Notes: a model not told the origin generated them from the sequence alone. A stretch of 10,608 nucleotides of DNA from Hydnum rufescens UP504 (GCA_014904985.1 MU129418.1:5746-16353); one strand, 5' to 3'. Shown: positions 1 to 8,402, counted from the stretch's first letter. A program made the numbers and translations.

Positions 1-89
1 ACTTTGCGGCCTAACTAAGTAACATAGGCAATCAAGGAATGTACTATATACTCTTAACATGATTATACAGGTAATTCAAGTGAAATTAA

Positions 90-965
90 CTACGAAGTGT
101 ATAAGGATTGTATTAGTATTAAAGTCAAAGAATGAAAATAGCGACAAGGGGACAATCGGTGTGGGCAAATAGCATCGACCTGTTCTATTTCTTTGGAATT
201 ACCACCACCCTCTGCCCAGATGAGCACCTTGGGTTCATCCTTATTTCTGAATGCAGGACTTCCTGGGGTATTGGCCGTACCAACTTCGGTCGAACTCAAA
301 CTCATGGAGGCATGAGGGACCGCACTCTCTGGAGAGCCCACGGAGTTGGGATTGATATCGTCGGCCATTCGTATGCACTTTGACGCTGATTCCTCGAGGG
401 TTGAGGGGTCAACAGCCTTGCGCTTTTCTGTTGTCGCATTGACACTCATCCCTACAGCGGTGGGGGTGCATGACGTCCAAGTTCTCCAGGCCGGGAAACA
501 ATCAGGATTGCGGGTCGCAGGTTGTGGGACTTTGTAAGAAATCCCCAGCAATGTTAACGCATCGCAAAGAGCATGTCGATCGGTGGGGTCCCTTGCCACA
601 GAGGTCAGGTTCTTTGCACTATTTCCTCTGCGGGTCATCGTCAAAAACCATTTGATCTTGATGTCCTTCAGACATTTAAATCCCCACGTTCCGAGCATCT
701 GTTCTGATTCCAGAGAAACTTGGGATATGTGTATTGGAATATCGTTGCCCTTGCAGAGTTGGGTCCAATATGGATGAATGCTGATGAACGATGAGATCGC
801 TTGTTTTTGAGAGTCTTTGGTGACCTCAAGAACAATGGCTGATGACTGAGAGTTGAAGCAGATCATCAGAACTCGGTATGAAGTGAACACCGAGGAAAGA
901 TGAAAGGACATACTCCCCCATGAGTCCAAATTGATGTCAATTGGATATCTGCCAAGATGCACCAT
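90..965 (-). CDS. Hypothetical Ser/Pro-rich protein, probably one exon or a partial gene
   Basis: This is a 291-codon open frame on the minus strand. I do not recognise the family. Its first half (about residues 1-170) has mixed globular composition with spaced Trp and Cys (for example WTQLC, TWGFKC, AWRTW). The part after about residue 175 is disordered-looking: a basic TEKRK cluster that could be a nuclear signal, followed by a Ser/Pro/Ala-rich stretch. The last 30 residues look unlike the rest. An intron may start near plus position 178 (GTCGATG on the minus strand) and end in CGTAG at 90-94, so the true C-terminus may differ. The N-terminus is also unsure. A branch-like TGCTAATG followed by CTCAG ends at 978 on the minus strand, just upstream, so this may be an internal exon. 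It is convergent with nothing and divergent from the degraded plus-strand gene that begins near 1358. Confidence 0.45.
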   Translation of the reverse strand: MVHLGRYPIDINLDSWGSMSFHLSSVFTSYRVLMICFNSQSSAIVLEVTKDSQKQAISSFISIHPYWTQLCKGNDIPIHISQVSLESEQMLGTWGFKCLKDIKIKWFLTMTRRGNSAKNLTSVARDPTDRHALCDALTLLGISYKVPQPATRNPDCFPAWRTWTSCTPTAVGMSVNATTEKRKAVDPSTLEESASKCIRMADDINPNSVGSPESAVPHASMSLSSTEVGTANTPGSPAFRNKDEPKVLIWAEGGGNSKEIEQVDAICPHRLSPCRYFHSLTLILIQSLYTS

Positions 966-1345
966 ACAACCAACATACTGAGACCATTAGCAAATAAGCC
1001 TTCTTGATGGTCAATCCAATTATGGAGGCAGCAATGACTACTAGCATAAGGGATGCCAGTGGAAACAAACAGGCAGGTGAGGTCCGGTGTTGGTGTTGAT
1101 GGCATATTGACCAAGAAAGGGTGCAGACCCACTTGCCACCTGATAGGGGTAGTGTGGAGTGCACAAGGCTCGCAGTTGACCTTACAAGTGGGTAATGGAA
1201 ATCTGAAGACGGGGTTGGTGCGGGTAGAACTCGCAGCGGACCTTCGAGATGGCCAATTCGCCCTGTTAATTGACTGAGAAGAGTGGCACAGAGCCCAAGG
1301 CTTGTGGCAGTCTTCCAGACTTAGAGCGCATGGAAGCAAATTTCC
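966..1345. other. Interval between divergent genes, possibly holding more decayed coding sequence
   Basis: Both strands have fragmentary open frames here and neither is convincing. On the plus strand, 1053-1277 is open and is followed in the same frame, across one TGA at 1275-1277, by further open sequence. A switch to frame 1 near 1315 would lead into LERMEANFRARQ, close to the start of the next gene. On the minus strand, 866-1339 is open and could supply an upstream exon of the minus-strand gene through an acceptor at 978. I cannot decide between an upstream extension of the plus gene, a minus-strand exon, and non-coding sequence. Confidence 0.25.
978..1041 (-). other. Possible intron upstream of the minus-strand open frame
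   Basis: Read on the minus strand, this interval starts GTAGTC and ends TGCTAATGGTCTCAG, which has a branch-like CTAAT 8-12 nt before a CAG acceptor. It is 64 nt long. An alternative donor GTTTGT at 1070 would give 93 nt. The acceptor half is good and the donor is not certain. Confidence 0.25.
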
Positions 1346-1378
1346 GTGCTCGACAAAATGGAACTATCAGTTGCTCAC

Positions 1379-1510
1379 TCACAACCCACGACCCTCACCA
1401 CAAATCTCAGCAAGCTCAGTGAGTTGTCTGAGCCTGATGCTCAGTCACAACCCGTGCCCCTCGCCATGGATTGCAGCGAGCCCAGCAGGTTGTCTGAGCC
1501 TCGCATACAG
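1379..1510 (+). repeat. Two-copy 66-bp in-frame tandem repeat (22-residue units)
   Basis: Units at 1379-1444 and 1445-1510 both begin TCACAACCC and share GTTGTCTGAGCCT exactly 66 bp apart. In frame 2 each encodes a 22-residue Ser/Pro-rich unit that starts SQP and ends LSEP plus four residues. A third unit may begin at 1511. The period is a multiple of three, which supports frame 2 as the coding frame here. Confidence 0.7.
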
Positions 1511-1737
1511 TCAGACACAGATTCTCAACAAGAGTTGGGCCAGGAGATTGTTGCAGACCCTGCTCTTCATAGTGGGCAATGTGGCTCCTCTGCTCTAGGG
1601 AATTGTGTGCCTTGGACTTGGGCTAAAAATGGCGATTTGGTGGCACTGTCGTCAGACAGGATTTGGGCAGATTTATTCGACACAGTGGATAGTTGGGAAA
1701 AGTACTCTCAAAATTGTGCATCCCAGACGGACCATAC

Positions 1738-1790
1738 GTTCCTTTTCTCCTCTTTTGCCCTTCCTTGTTGACTCACATTTGTGTTGCTAG
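1738..1790 (+). other. Possible 53-nt intron in the decayed gene
   Basis: The interval is pyrimidine-rich, with TTGACTCAC as a branch-like element and TTGCTAG as acceptor, and its length is typical of mushroom introns. The donor GTTCCT is poor. Splicing would remove the TGA at 1769-1771 and move reading into frame 1, which stays open only to a TAG near 1849. A later shift back to frame 2 would still be needed, so the call is uncertain. Confidence 0.3.
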
Positions 1791-3479
1791 TGAGGCCTTT
1801 GTTACGGATATACTATGTCCAGAAGGAGTGGACTCTGGTGTTCTCAAATAGTCAGCGGCACTTCCAATTCTTGGGCTTCCCAACATCCCCCAATATGGGG
1901 CATGCCCCACATAACCAGGCGTTGCTGCCAAAGCCAACTAAGTGGCCTCTTTGCCCTCATGGAACTTTGGAACCCCACGACTACACTCTTCGGCCAAATA
2001 TGCTCGATCCCTCGACCCCTTATCGTCCTTATATCTATCGCCTCAAGTCTGATCCGCCTCCTTATGTCTCCACAATGTGCTCAATGAATGATGGGATAAA
2101 AACCCCTCTGCCTTACTATAAAGAGCTATATCGGTGATTTTTCACGGATTCCTTCACCATTGCAAGGGACTGGGAAATAATTGCTGAGGCATGGAAGGTG
2201 CCGGGAATTCCCCCTCTCCCCACCAAGCCACATGGTCTAGAGAAGCAATACTCTGTGCAGCTCATTGAGGACTTCATTTGGGAAAATCCAGAACTCTCTC
2301 TTAATTTACTCATGAATTATGCCTATGATAACAGAGGATTTGCCGAATATGTCATGCACATTTGCTTCAACCATCTTGCACGTACATACAAATTAGAACT
2401 GCCGAGCTTTGGTGTGGATGACTGACAGGTTGGGCTATATATCGCTTCCCCCTCGATCCTGATGTTGGATCCGTGGTGGACGATATGATTCGACGAGGTG
2501 TACCAGTCTTTGGTGTTCAGGAGTATCCATCCCGGGTTTGTCGTGATATTATTCCCAATTGCACTCCCGAATCTCCTGAGGCATCAGCAGCTGCAGATGC
2601 AGAGTCTGCTGCTGCGATGAAGCAGTGGAAGGTGGATAGGCTCCAAGTTGAGGAGCATGTGGTGCATGTCGAAATTCCTCTGATCCATGTCTCGTGCCCC
2701 GATCCATGGCATATAAGACCACATGAGGGATATCCTGGCGAATCCAGTCATGATGACGAAGAACACTCCCTATCGTACATTGCAAGCCATATGTTTGGTG
2801 CCAATGATATGTGTGAAACACATGTGGCCATCTTGCGCGACTTGCTTGGCCCTGGTCCATGGCCCTCTGCCCAGACATACGTGGTGCCGGGATTCCGTTG
2901 GGTGTATGAGTATGGGGAAAGGATCAAAGTCTATGATAACGAGGAGGATGATCCAACGTTCAGCGCACCGAAACCTGCAGCAAGCAGTGTGTGGGTGACG
3001 ACGACGGAATGGACATCTTTGGGCAATCATGGGGAACCCTTTCGACACAGAATTCGATGACACTTACGATGGCCATGATGAAGATGATGATTATCGGAGA
3101 GAACCATCCCCCTTGGATCCTGGTCAAGAGAATGCCATGAAGGCCCTCATATCGGCTGCAGAAAATGGGGATGATAGTGCATGGCAGAGAATCGAACTCG
3201 CACTGAGAGGGGCTCATGGGAAGAAAAGGGGAAAGTCACGTAATGGGAACCCGCCCAGGTGACTTTGAGACTGCACTCATGAGGCTATGGAGGTCATCCA
3301 CAAAAGAAGAGGGCAATGTGAACGATGCAAGCGCCATGCGAGAGGCTCGACATGCAAAGGATTATGCAGAGGCAGATTGAAGCAGAAATGAGTTGGAAGC
3401 CATAGAAATTGAAAGCAGAGGGCTTAGATGGGAAGCAGAAACACATGTACATGAAGTTGAAGCGTGAACGTGAAGCCTC

Positions 3480-3800
3480 TCAATCTCCCAGAGTGCCCTA
3501 CTGTCTCATCTGCACCTCCAACCACCACCACACACCACCACCTAATGCCCATGCCCCATCATCCCCCTGCCGCCTCTGGCTCCGCTCAGCATGCCACTGC
3601 CTCTACCACTGGCCCTGCCTCACTTACCTCCTCGACCCCTGCACCTGTTCCTGGATTCCGATGTCACGCCTCCATGCCCTGTGGCCCCTGTCCGGCATCC
3701 CCCCTGCCCTGGACCTTCATATCGTCGTTCTGCGCCTGTCCCCCTGAGCCTTGTCCTGTCCCCATGTCTCGAGAACCCCCAAGAGCACCTCGGGGTATGC
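3480..3800 (+). other. Pro/His/Ser/Thr-rich low-complexity coding segment
   Basis: Frame 2 here is dominated by Pro, Ser, Thr, Ala and His (for example PPTTTTHHH, then ASTTGPASLTSSTPAPVPG). The DNA is strongly C-rich with CCACCA runs. It reads as a disordered linker between the helical, charged part around 3258-3450 and the Arg/Ser-rich repeat. All three plus frames are open over much of this stretch because of the base composition, so frame choice rests on the amino-acid make-up and on continuity with the RS part. Confidence 0.45.
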
Positions 3801-3997
3801 TTATTCCCCCAAGAGGCCACTGGGAGCCCCCAAGGGTCCAAGAACGGTGACGTGATTCTCTTGCACCATTGTGGGACAATCAGAGCCAACAAGATCGGGA
3901 CAGAGCCACCGAACAGGCCAGATCGTCAAGGGGGCTGTCTGAGTCCCTTCGACATCCAGCTGGAAGGTGATCCTCTCTGTCTCCACGGAGCCATATT

Positions 3998-4103
3998 CGG
4001 TCGAGGACACCACCACGTCAACGACGCTCTCGGTCCCCACAACGACACTCCGGTCGCGGACTCCGCCAAGACGATGGCACTCCCGATCTCCACGAAGACA
4101 ATC
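3998..4103 (+). repeat. Arg/Ser-rich tandem repeat, two diverged units with a 53-bp offset
   Basis: Units start at 3998 (CGGTCGAGGACACC) and 4051 (CGGTCGCGGACTCC). The first, in frame 2, encodes RSRTPPRQRRSRSPQRHS. The second, in frame 1, encodes RSRTPPRRWHSRSPRRQS. Both are the same 18-residue pattern, so the ancestral period was probably 54 bp and one base was lost at the unit boundary. The half unit just before (SSLSPRSHI, following the TGA at 3968) fits the end of the same pattern. Arg/Ser dipeptides and SP sites are typical of RNA-processing or nuclear-speckle proteins, but such tracts also occur in other disordered nuclear proteins. Confidence 0.65.
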
Positions 4104-4164
4104 CCTGTTGCCAGGAGCTCATGGGCCGTGATCACTGCAAAGTCGAGGGCATTCTCCTCACTCT

Positions 4165-5034
4165 TTGCCTCCCCCACCCAACTTGGGGCTGGAGTCTTGT
4201 TTGACTCCCTTAGTGGCAGGACCATCGTCTAGTGCGATGAAGCCTGGTAACAATGTATCATGGCCCCCACCCGAGTGCCTGAGAACGGCTCACTGGCCAG
4301 CATTGGATATTGAAGGGATTGATCACACAGAGGAGCCTATGGATTGGGTGCGGAGATATTCTGAGCATGGGGTCCTTGCAGCTCGCAGGCTGAGGCCGAA
4401 TCGAAGGAAGGGGGTGCAATACCACATGTACCTCCTGTTCAAGGACATGGCTAAGCGCAATTCCTGTCTCCAGATATTGGCAGGGTCTCTGGTCAACAAC
4501 CAGGTGGAGTCTTTCCAGTACAAAAATGACCTGGTGAACTGCTTAGGAGTGACAGAAGTGCGGTACATGCAGGAGGCCTACATCAATGCCCATTCTATGG
4601 CTGAGGTTAAGGAGCTCCTGGCCATTGGTCCAATCCCCTACTTGATACCCCTTGATGCCATCGATGAGATGCTGGATTACAAGCGGTTTCCAGCTCTGAT
4701 AGATCCCCGCCCTGGTCCACAGCAAAGTCGCCCCATGACTTCTGTTGAATTTGACACGGAATGGCTAAGCAGGCGACTCTATAGTGCGCACCAGGGAAAC
4801 CCAGCTTCTGTGACCATTGGGATGCGACGTATGGAGATGCAGTTGATCACGCATAAAACACCTGTCAAGGGTACCCTGCTCAGTTTCAACTTGAATATCT
4901 GGCCAACCATTGGGGGCACAATGAACTCGGACATTCGCCAGATTGCGAGGTGGGCAATTGCTGATCTCAGCAGCAGCAGTGTTTCTTCAAATTTGGAGAG
5001 TTTTGCATGTACAAAAGTTCGACCGGCATGGTGA
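4165..5034 (+). CDS. Best-preserved part of the decayed gene: C-terminal domain, unknown family
   Basis: An uninterrupted 290-codon frame. A gene caller may report it alone, with Met codons at about 4237 or 4338. I treat it as the C-terminal part of the 1358-5075 pseudogene, because the same frame continues upstream through the second RS unit and a single TGA at 4129. The sequence is globular and well balanced, with conserved-looking Trp and aromatic positions (EEPMDWVRRYSEHG, QYHMYLLFKDMAKRN, VEFDTEWLSRRLYSA, LNIWPTIGG). After about 4980 the frame-1 ending is probably an artefact. Frame 2 gives the better continuation (FLQIWRVLHVQKFDRHGE, then WNQSWIDLG across a TAA at 5036), so one extra base near 4976-4982, next to a CAG run, seems to have shifted the frame. 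There is no signal peptide or membrane segment, and I recognise no catalytic motif. Confidence 0.5.
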   Translation: MPPPPNLGLESCLTPLVAGPSSSAMKPGNNVSWPPPECLRTAHWPALDIEGIDHTEEPMDWVRRYSEHGVLAARRLRPNRRKGVQYHMYLLFKDMAKRNSCLQILAGSLVNNQVESFQYKNDLVNCLGVTEVRYMQEAYINAHSMAEVKELLAIGPIPYLIPLDAIDEMLDYKRFPALIDPRPGPQQSRPMTSVEFDTEWLSRRLYSAHQGNPASVTIGMRRMEMQLITHKTPVKGTLLSFNLNIWPTIGGTMNSDIRQIARWAIADLSSSSVSSNLESFACTKVRPAW

Positions 5035-5075
5035 ATAATATTGGAACCAGAGCTGGATTGACCTCGGTATTTCAA

Positions 5076-5480
5076 GCCCGCTGCATAGTCCTCTTCCTCT
5101 TTGTTATCAACCTGTTTGTTGTCAATACCTTCATCACCTCCATCGTCATCGTCATCTTCATCATCGCCCCATTATCATCATCTTCGTCTCCTTCCCCCCC
5201 TTGGCATTATGTTTTTCTCCTTCGTTTCTGATGTATGTATGGATTTATGTATGTATGTAATGATACATCTAGGATGAATATAGTCGTCCACCCACTCTAC
5301 ATTTTCCCACCCACCCTTAGAATAATTTCGAGTATGTAGTCGAACCGCTCTTGGCCCCCTGTGGGAGCCTACGTGGTATGTAAATGAGAATTCCGACCAA
5401 CGCACTCTTCATTCAGACCTGGAGAAATTACAGCAATCACCGATATTGATTCATTCTCAGCGTCTTATCTCTCGATACCG
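5076..5480. other. Intergenic stretch with simple-sequence tracts
   Basis: I see no supported gene here. A TCATCGTCATCTTCATCATC-type trinucleotide tract fills about 5130-5190, and a C run lies near 5195-5202. The hydrophobic plus-strand and acidic minus-strand translations of this tract are both products of the repeat. From about 5230 to 5262 there is a GTAT/TATG tetranucleotide tract. The rest is unremarkable sequence leading into the tandem array. Confidence 0.5.
5231..5262. repeat. TATG tetranucleotide microsatellite (imperfect)
   Basis: The sequence alternates GTATGTATGG, ATTTATGTATGTATGTAATG, giving about seven imperfect TATG units. Confidence 0.6.
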
Positions 5481-5970
5481 TGTCTGGAGTTTGACAGTGC
5501 ATCGCGCTCCAAACTCCGACCGTACTACACCGTCTCTACATAAATCTTGTGGTCTGGAGTTTGACAGTGCCTTGTGCTCCCAACCCCGACCACACTACAC
5601 TCAACTTCCTAGAATCTCTCTGTTGTGGTCTGGAGTTTGACAGTGCTTTGCACTCCCAACTCTGACTGCTCCACTCCCAACTTTTTGACATATCTGTTGT
5701 GGTTGAGTTTGACAGTGCCTTGCACTCCCAACTCTGGCTGCACTCACTTCAACTTTTCCATGCATCCATTGTGGTCTGGAGTTTGACAGTGCTTTGCGCT
5801 CCCAACTCTGACTACCCTAGTCTCAACTTTTCCACACATCCATCGTGGCCTGGAGTTTGACAGTACACTGCATTGTGCTCCCAACTCCAGCTGTGTTAAT
5901 ATCTGGTTTTCCATCCAGCCGTCATGGTTTGGATTTGACACTGCACCTATTGCACTCCCCTGCTGCTAAA
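5481..5970 (+). repeat. Seven-copy tandem array, 70-78 bp period, each unit with an inverted repeat
   Basis: The core GGTCTGGAGTTTGACAGTGC or a close variant starts at about 5481, 5551, 5627, 5701, 5773, 5847 and 5925, giving offsets of 70, 76, 74, 72, 74 and 78 bp. Copies 2-6 share a trailing CTCCCAACTCTGAC-like part, and several share CTCAACTTTTCCA plus CATCCAT. Copies 4 and 7 have lost bases from the core (GGTTGAGTTTGACAGTGC; GGTTTGGATTTGACACTGC). In copies 3 and 4 the sequence AGTGC, a 3-nt loop and GCACT forms a perfect small hairpin, flanked by GAGTT and AACTC arms. The array ends about 40 bp before the start codon at 6010, so it lies in the promoter or 5' leader of the next gene. A last trace of the core (GTGACAGTGCCAACT) may lie at 6052-6067. 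Confidence 0.8.
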
Positions 5971-6531
5971 ATCCCAAGTTCCACAACAACATACTCCTTC
6001 ACATTCACTATGCCACCAAAAGCATGAAAAACGTATAAGAGAAATAAATGGGTGACAGTGCCAACTGCCAGCCCAGCCTTTTCTAAGGGTAAAATGGCGG
6101 AGTCTTCTACGGCCAGGCCTTCCACTAAGCCCAGAGCAACAGGGTCATCTGATGCACCCATGAAAAGTGTAGTTGGTGATCTAGTTCAACAGTCAGCAGC
6201 TCCTCGCATGAAATGGAGTGTTGAAATACCACCACGACAGTCGGATGCACCATTGTCGTCAGGGGCCCTCCACCCCCCAATCCAATCCATGGCAGACGTA
6301 AGTCCTGCTCACTCACCTGTCGGCTCTGTTGCCAATTCCCAGTTCACAATACTGTCAATTCTCCAGCCCTCTCTACGGGCAGTTCTCTGGCCCCTCGGAA
6401 TTCCTTGGGCTCTCCTCACGGTTCCCCAGCTTCCCCTGGCAATTCTCCGTACCACTCTTCGCTCCAGTTGCGTTTGCCCCACTTGCATTCGCCCCTTGCC
6501 TTTTATTTTGACGAACCGGATTTTGATTTCC

Positions 6532-6556
6532 ACACTCCCACTCCCACTCCCACTCA
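6532..6556 (+). repeat. CTCCCA hexanucleotide repeat, coding TP dipeptides
   Basis: About four CTCCCA units in tandem. In frame 3 they encode HTPTPTPTQ within the second gene. The period keeps the reading frame, consistent with coding sequence. Confidence 0.6.
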
Positions 6557-7348
6557 AGACCATAGGGATGATACTCCCCTGTTCCTTGATGATGGGGAAG
6601 GAAGTGAGGATGAGATTGACCACGGTCTTGAGAATGGTGGAGACATTGATAGTGGCGACGAGGTCCTGGCCAAATCTCTTGGAGGCCCCTTTACTGAGCA
6701 ACAAATTGCTGAGATTAGGGAGATAGTTGATGCTATGAATCAACAGCTAGAGCAAAAGGCCAAGGAATGGGAGTGACCTCTGGAGTCAGTGATGCGGATT
6801 GGCAACCTTGGCATCAATACCAGAGAACAACGAAGTGGAGGGAATCTGTGGAATGTGTTTCATCACTCGTATGAGAAGGATTCTGACCCGGATCGGCCTC
6901 ATCATGAGTATGTGGAGAAGGTTATACAGCCTGCATACCGTTTGCTCATTCTTGAACATGGTGGTGAAGACTCTGCTGAGTGGAAGAAGAAGGCCAAAGA
7001 ACTTGTGGAACAACACAATGCTTCAAAGGCTGCCCAGGCCGCTGCGATCGCACTATCTCCTGCCGCTATGGGTAAAGTCATCAAGCAAACAACAAAACGT
7101 TGGACCAATGATTTGAAATGGATGGCTACTATGAACATCCATGGGTTCTGCGCATTGTTTAGCGGCATTCCTGATGAGGCAGCATCCAAACACAATGCTG
7201 TGTTTACTGGGACACCGGCGATGAAAGCATGGCTGGATGAATCATTTCCCAAGGACAGCACATTGCTGAAGATGATTCATTCTCACATCCTAGTCTATCA
7301 GGGGGAGCAGCAGCTGCAAAGGGACATGAGGCGGAAGGTCCCAAAACT

Positions 7349-8191
7349 ATGCACATGATGTGGAAGGAGATTTCAGAAGAGCTCCAAAATCTTCTGAAGC
7401 CATTTGTTGGCCATGTCCCTAGGGTGCCATGGGCAACTCTACCCAGATTCCTTGCCAACAATCATCTGAAGATGGAGAATTGGGTCACAGAGTTGGACTT
7501 TCTGAATCTAATGTCACTTGATGTATCAGTGGTCCAAACGGATAGTTGGAAGAAACTGTGGTGGGCATTTTTTGAACCAAAGGATGATTCGCAGCAGGTT
7601 CGAATTCTACAGTTGGTGGATGACACGAGATTGCCAGATGACACTGCTATTGTTGTGGATCAATATAATGCAATACTTGTTACCGCTGGGCAAGCATACG
7701 AATCTGAGGGCTTGGGTGGACCAGAAAGTCATAATGGTGTGAATGGGGTGGGTTCTTCAGCCACTGAAAATGCTCCCCCCCCAGAACCCAACAACCCACA
7801 GTCAAATTCAGTTGCCACGGGCTCATCTAGATCCCAAAAGCGAAGGTCTGATACAAGTGGGGGACCGGTCCAGAAGAAGAAATGGGTTCATGGTGGCAGG
7901 AAGAAGGGCGCTAGGGACGTGATATCCAGCGAGTTCATAGCGGAGTCAGATGAAGAGCCTGAAGAGCAGGGGGCATCTACGTTTGTTGCATCACTTGGTG
8001 GTATTTCTGGCAGTGCCTCAGGACCCGACCCATTCGCTGTGCCAGTTAACTGGGAAAATGGGCTGAACACTGGAGTGTACAGCCCTGTGGTGCCAAATGA
8101 TGTCCCTCCTAGCAACTTTGATGCATTGCTTGCACAATATCCTGATTTGGGCCTTGGATTGAATGTGTTTGCTGGATCCTCCTTATTCTGA
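7349..8191 (+). CDS. Longest open block of the second gene (C-terminal part)
   Basis: An open frame of 280 codons that a gene caller could report alone. I read it as the 3' part of the gene starting at 6010, because the same frame extends upstream through AAAAKGHEAEGPK to the G run at 7301-7305, where it meets the frame-3 upstream part. The first 140 residues are globular with several Trp (NWVTELDFLNLM, SWKKLWWAFFEPK). They are followed by a Pro/Asn/Ser-rich linker, basic clusters QKRRS, QKKKW and GRKKG consistent with nuclear import, an acidic SDEEPEEQG patch, and a Gly/Ser/Pro-rich tail with a short hydrophobic end (FDALLAQYPDLGLGLNVF). No catalytic motif is seen. Confidence 0.5.
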   Translation: MHMMWKEISEELQNLLKPFVGHVPRVPWATLPRFLANNHLKMENWVTELDFLNLMSLDVSVVQTDSWKKLWWAFFEPKDDSQQVRILQLVDDTRLPDDTAIVVDQYNAILVTAGQAYESEGLGGPESHNGVNGVGSSATENAPPPEPNNPQSNSVATGSSRSQKRRSDTSGGPVQKKKWVHGGRKKGARDVISSEFIAESDEEPEEQGASTFVASLGGISGSASGPDPFAVPVNWENGLNTGVYSPVVPNDVPPSNFDALLAQYPDLGLGLNVFAGSSLF

Positions 8192-8335
8192 GCTCTTTTG
8201 TCATCCTGTTGGATTCATGTCCTTGTCAATCTTGTAGTTTCTCGTCTCTTGAATAGATAATAGATGTACACTGATTAATTTAACTTGGAAGCTCATTGAT
8301 ACATTGATCTATGTAGTCTAAGTCCCCATGTTGAT

Positions 8336-8402
8336 ATTATTTGAGATCAAAAGACCATGTCTGTCGCCTGAGGTCATGGCATTGAAATTATTTGAGATCA
8401 AA
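8336..8402. repeat. 16-bp direct repeat ATTATTTGAGATCAAA
   Basis: Exact copies at 8336-8351 and 8387-8402, 51 bp apart. A shorter match TTTTGAGATCA follows at 8451-8461. Confidence 0.7.

Larger units (their letters stand above)
1358..5075 (+). pseudogene. Decayed gene for a large multidomain protein with an SR-rich middle
   Basis: A single protein-like signal runs through this region but changes frame repeatedly. The first part is frame 2 (1358-2422). Frame 1 follows (about 2422-2990), joined near 2420 where one base seems to be missing. A short frame-3 piece rich in Asp is next, then frame 2 (about 3029-3258), then frame 3 (about 3258-3450). Frame 2 carries the Pro-rich and Arg/Ser-rich parts (about 3464-4050). 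Frame 1 carries the C-terminal domain (about 4051-4980), with a last frame-2 piece to about 5075. In-frame TGA codons interrupt at 2135, 3378, 3848, 3968 and 4129, and a TAA at 5036. A putative 53-nt intron (1738-1790) may explain one further stop. Reading across each TGA gives continuous, compositionally consistent protein, so I call a pseudogene and not several small genes. I do not recognise the family. It resembles unnamed multicopy Agaricomycete proteins, but that is an impression from composition and not a match. Confidence 0.6.
6010..8191 (+). pseudogene. Degraded gene for an acidic, nuclear-type protein with a WNxF motif region
   Basis: The natural start is ATG at 6010 (MPPKA), interrupted at codon 6 by TGA (6025-6027). 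After it, frame 1 continues with KTYKRNKW and a Ser/Pro/Ala-rich region. Near 6338-6342 one C seems lost from a CCC run and reading passes to frame 3: Ser/Pro/Gly-rich, then an acidic block (DDGEGSEDEID), then a helix with coiled-coil character (about 6690-6773). A second TGA lies at 6774-6776. A domain follows with GNLWNVFHHSYEK and several Trp. At 7301-7305 one G seems lost from a GGGGG run, and frame 2 carries the rest to the stop at 8191. The end is disordered, with a bipartite basic signal (QKRRS to QKKKW), GGRKKG and an acidic patch. The WNxF layout recalls unnamed Boletales-type multicopy proteins, by impression only. Four lesions argue for a pseudogene, although the two homopolymer deletions could be assembly errors. 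Confidence 0.65.

Noticed and set aside
3591..4232. 213-codon plus-strand frame over the Pro-rich and SR-rich part
   Set aside because: It is a shadow frame in C-rich DNA. Frames 2 and 1 give the repeated SR peptide and join to the flanking coding blocks, while this frame does not.
5085..5200. Acidic (Asp/Glu-rich) minus-strand translation opposite the same tract
   Set aside because: It looks coding-like, but it needs a frame change at a G run and joins only to sequence antisense to the well-supported plus-strand domain. Repeat composition explains it.
5007..5231. Plus-strand open frame with a hydrophobic, membrane-like segment
   Set aside because: The hydrophobicity comes from the TCATCGTCATC trinucleotide tract, and there is no other support.
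5481..5970. CRISPR array
   Set aside because: The repeats are 70-78 bp long, diverged throughout, and lack unique spacers between constant repeats. The genome is fungal.
6298..6342. A 45-nt intron with donor GTAAGT and acceptor CAG in the second gene
   Set aside because: The signals are good, but removal keeps frame 1, which is not protein-like afterwards. Coding character runs through the interval, so it does not explain the frame change.
6309..6743. 144-codon minus-strand frame
   Set aside because: It is antisense to the second gene's Ser/Pro-rich and acidic parts, whose plus-strand composition and hexanucleotide TP repeat support the plus strand.
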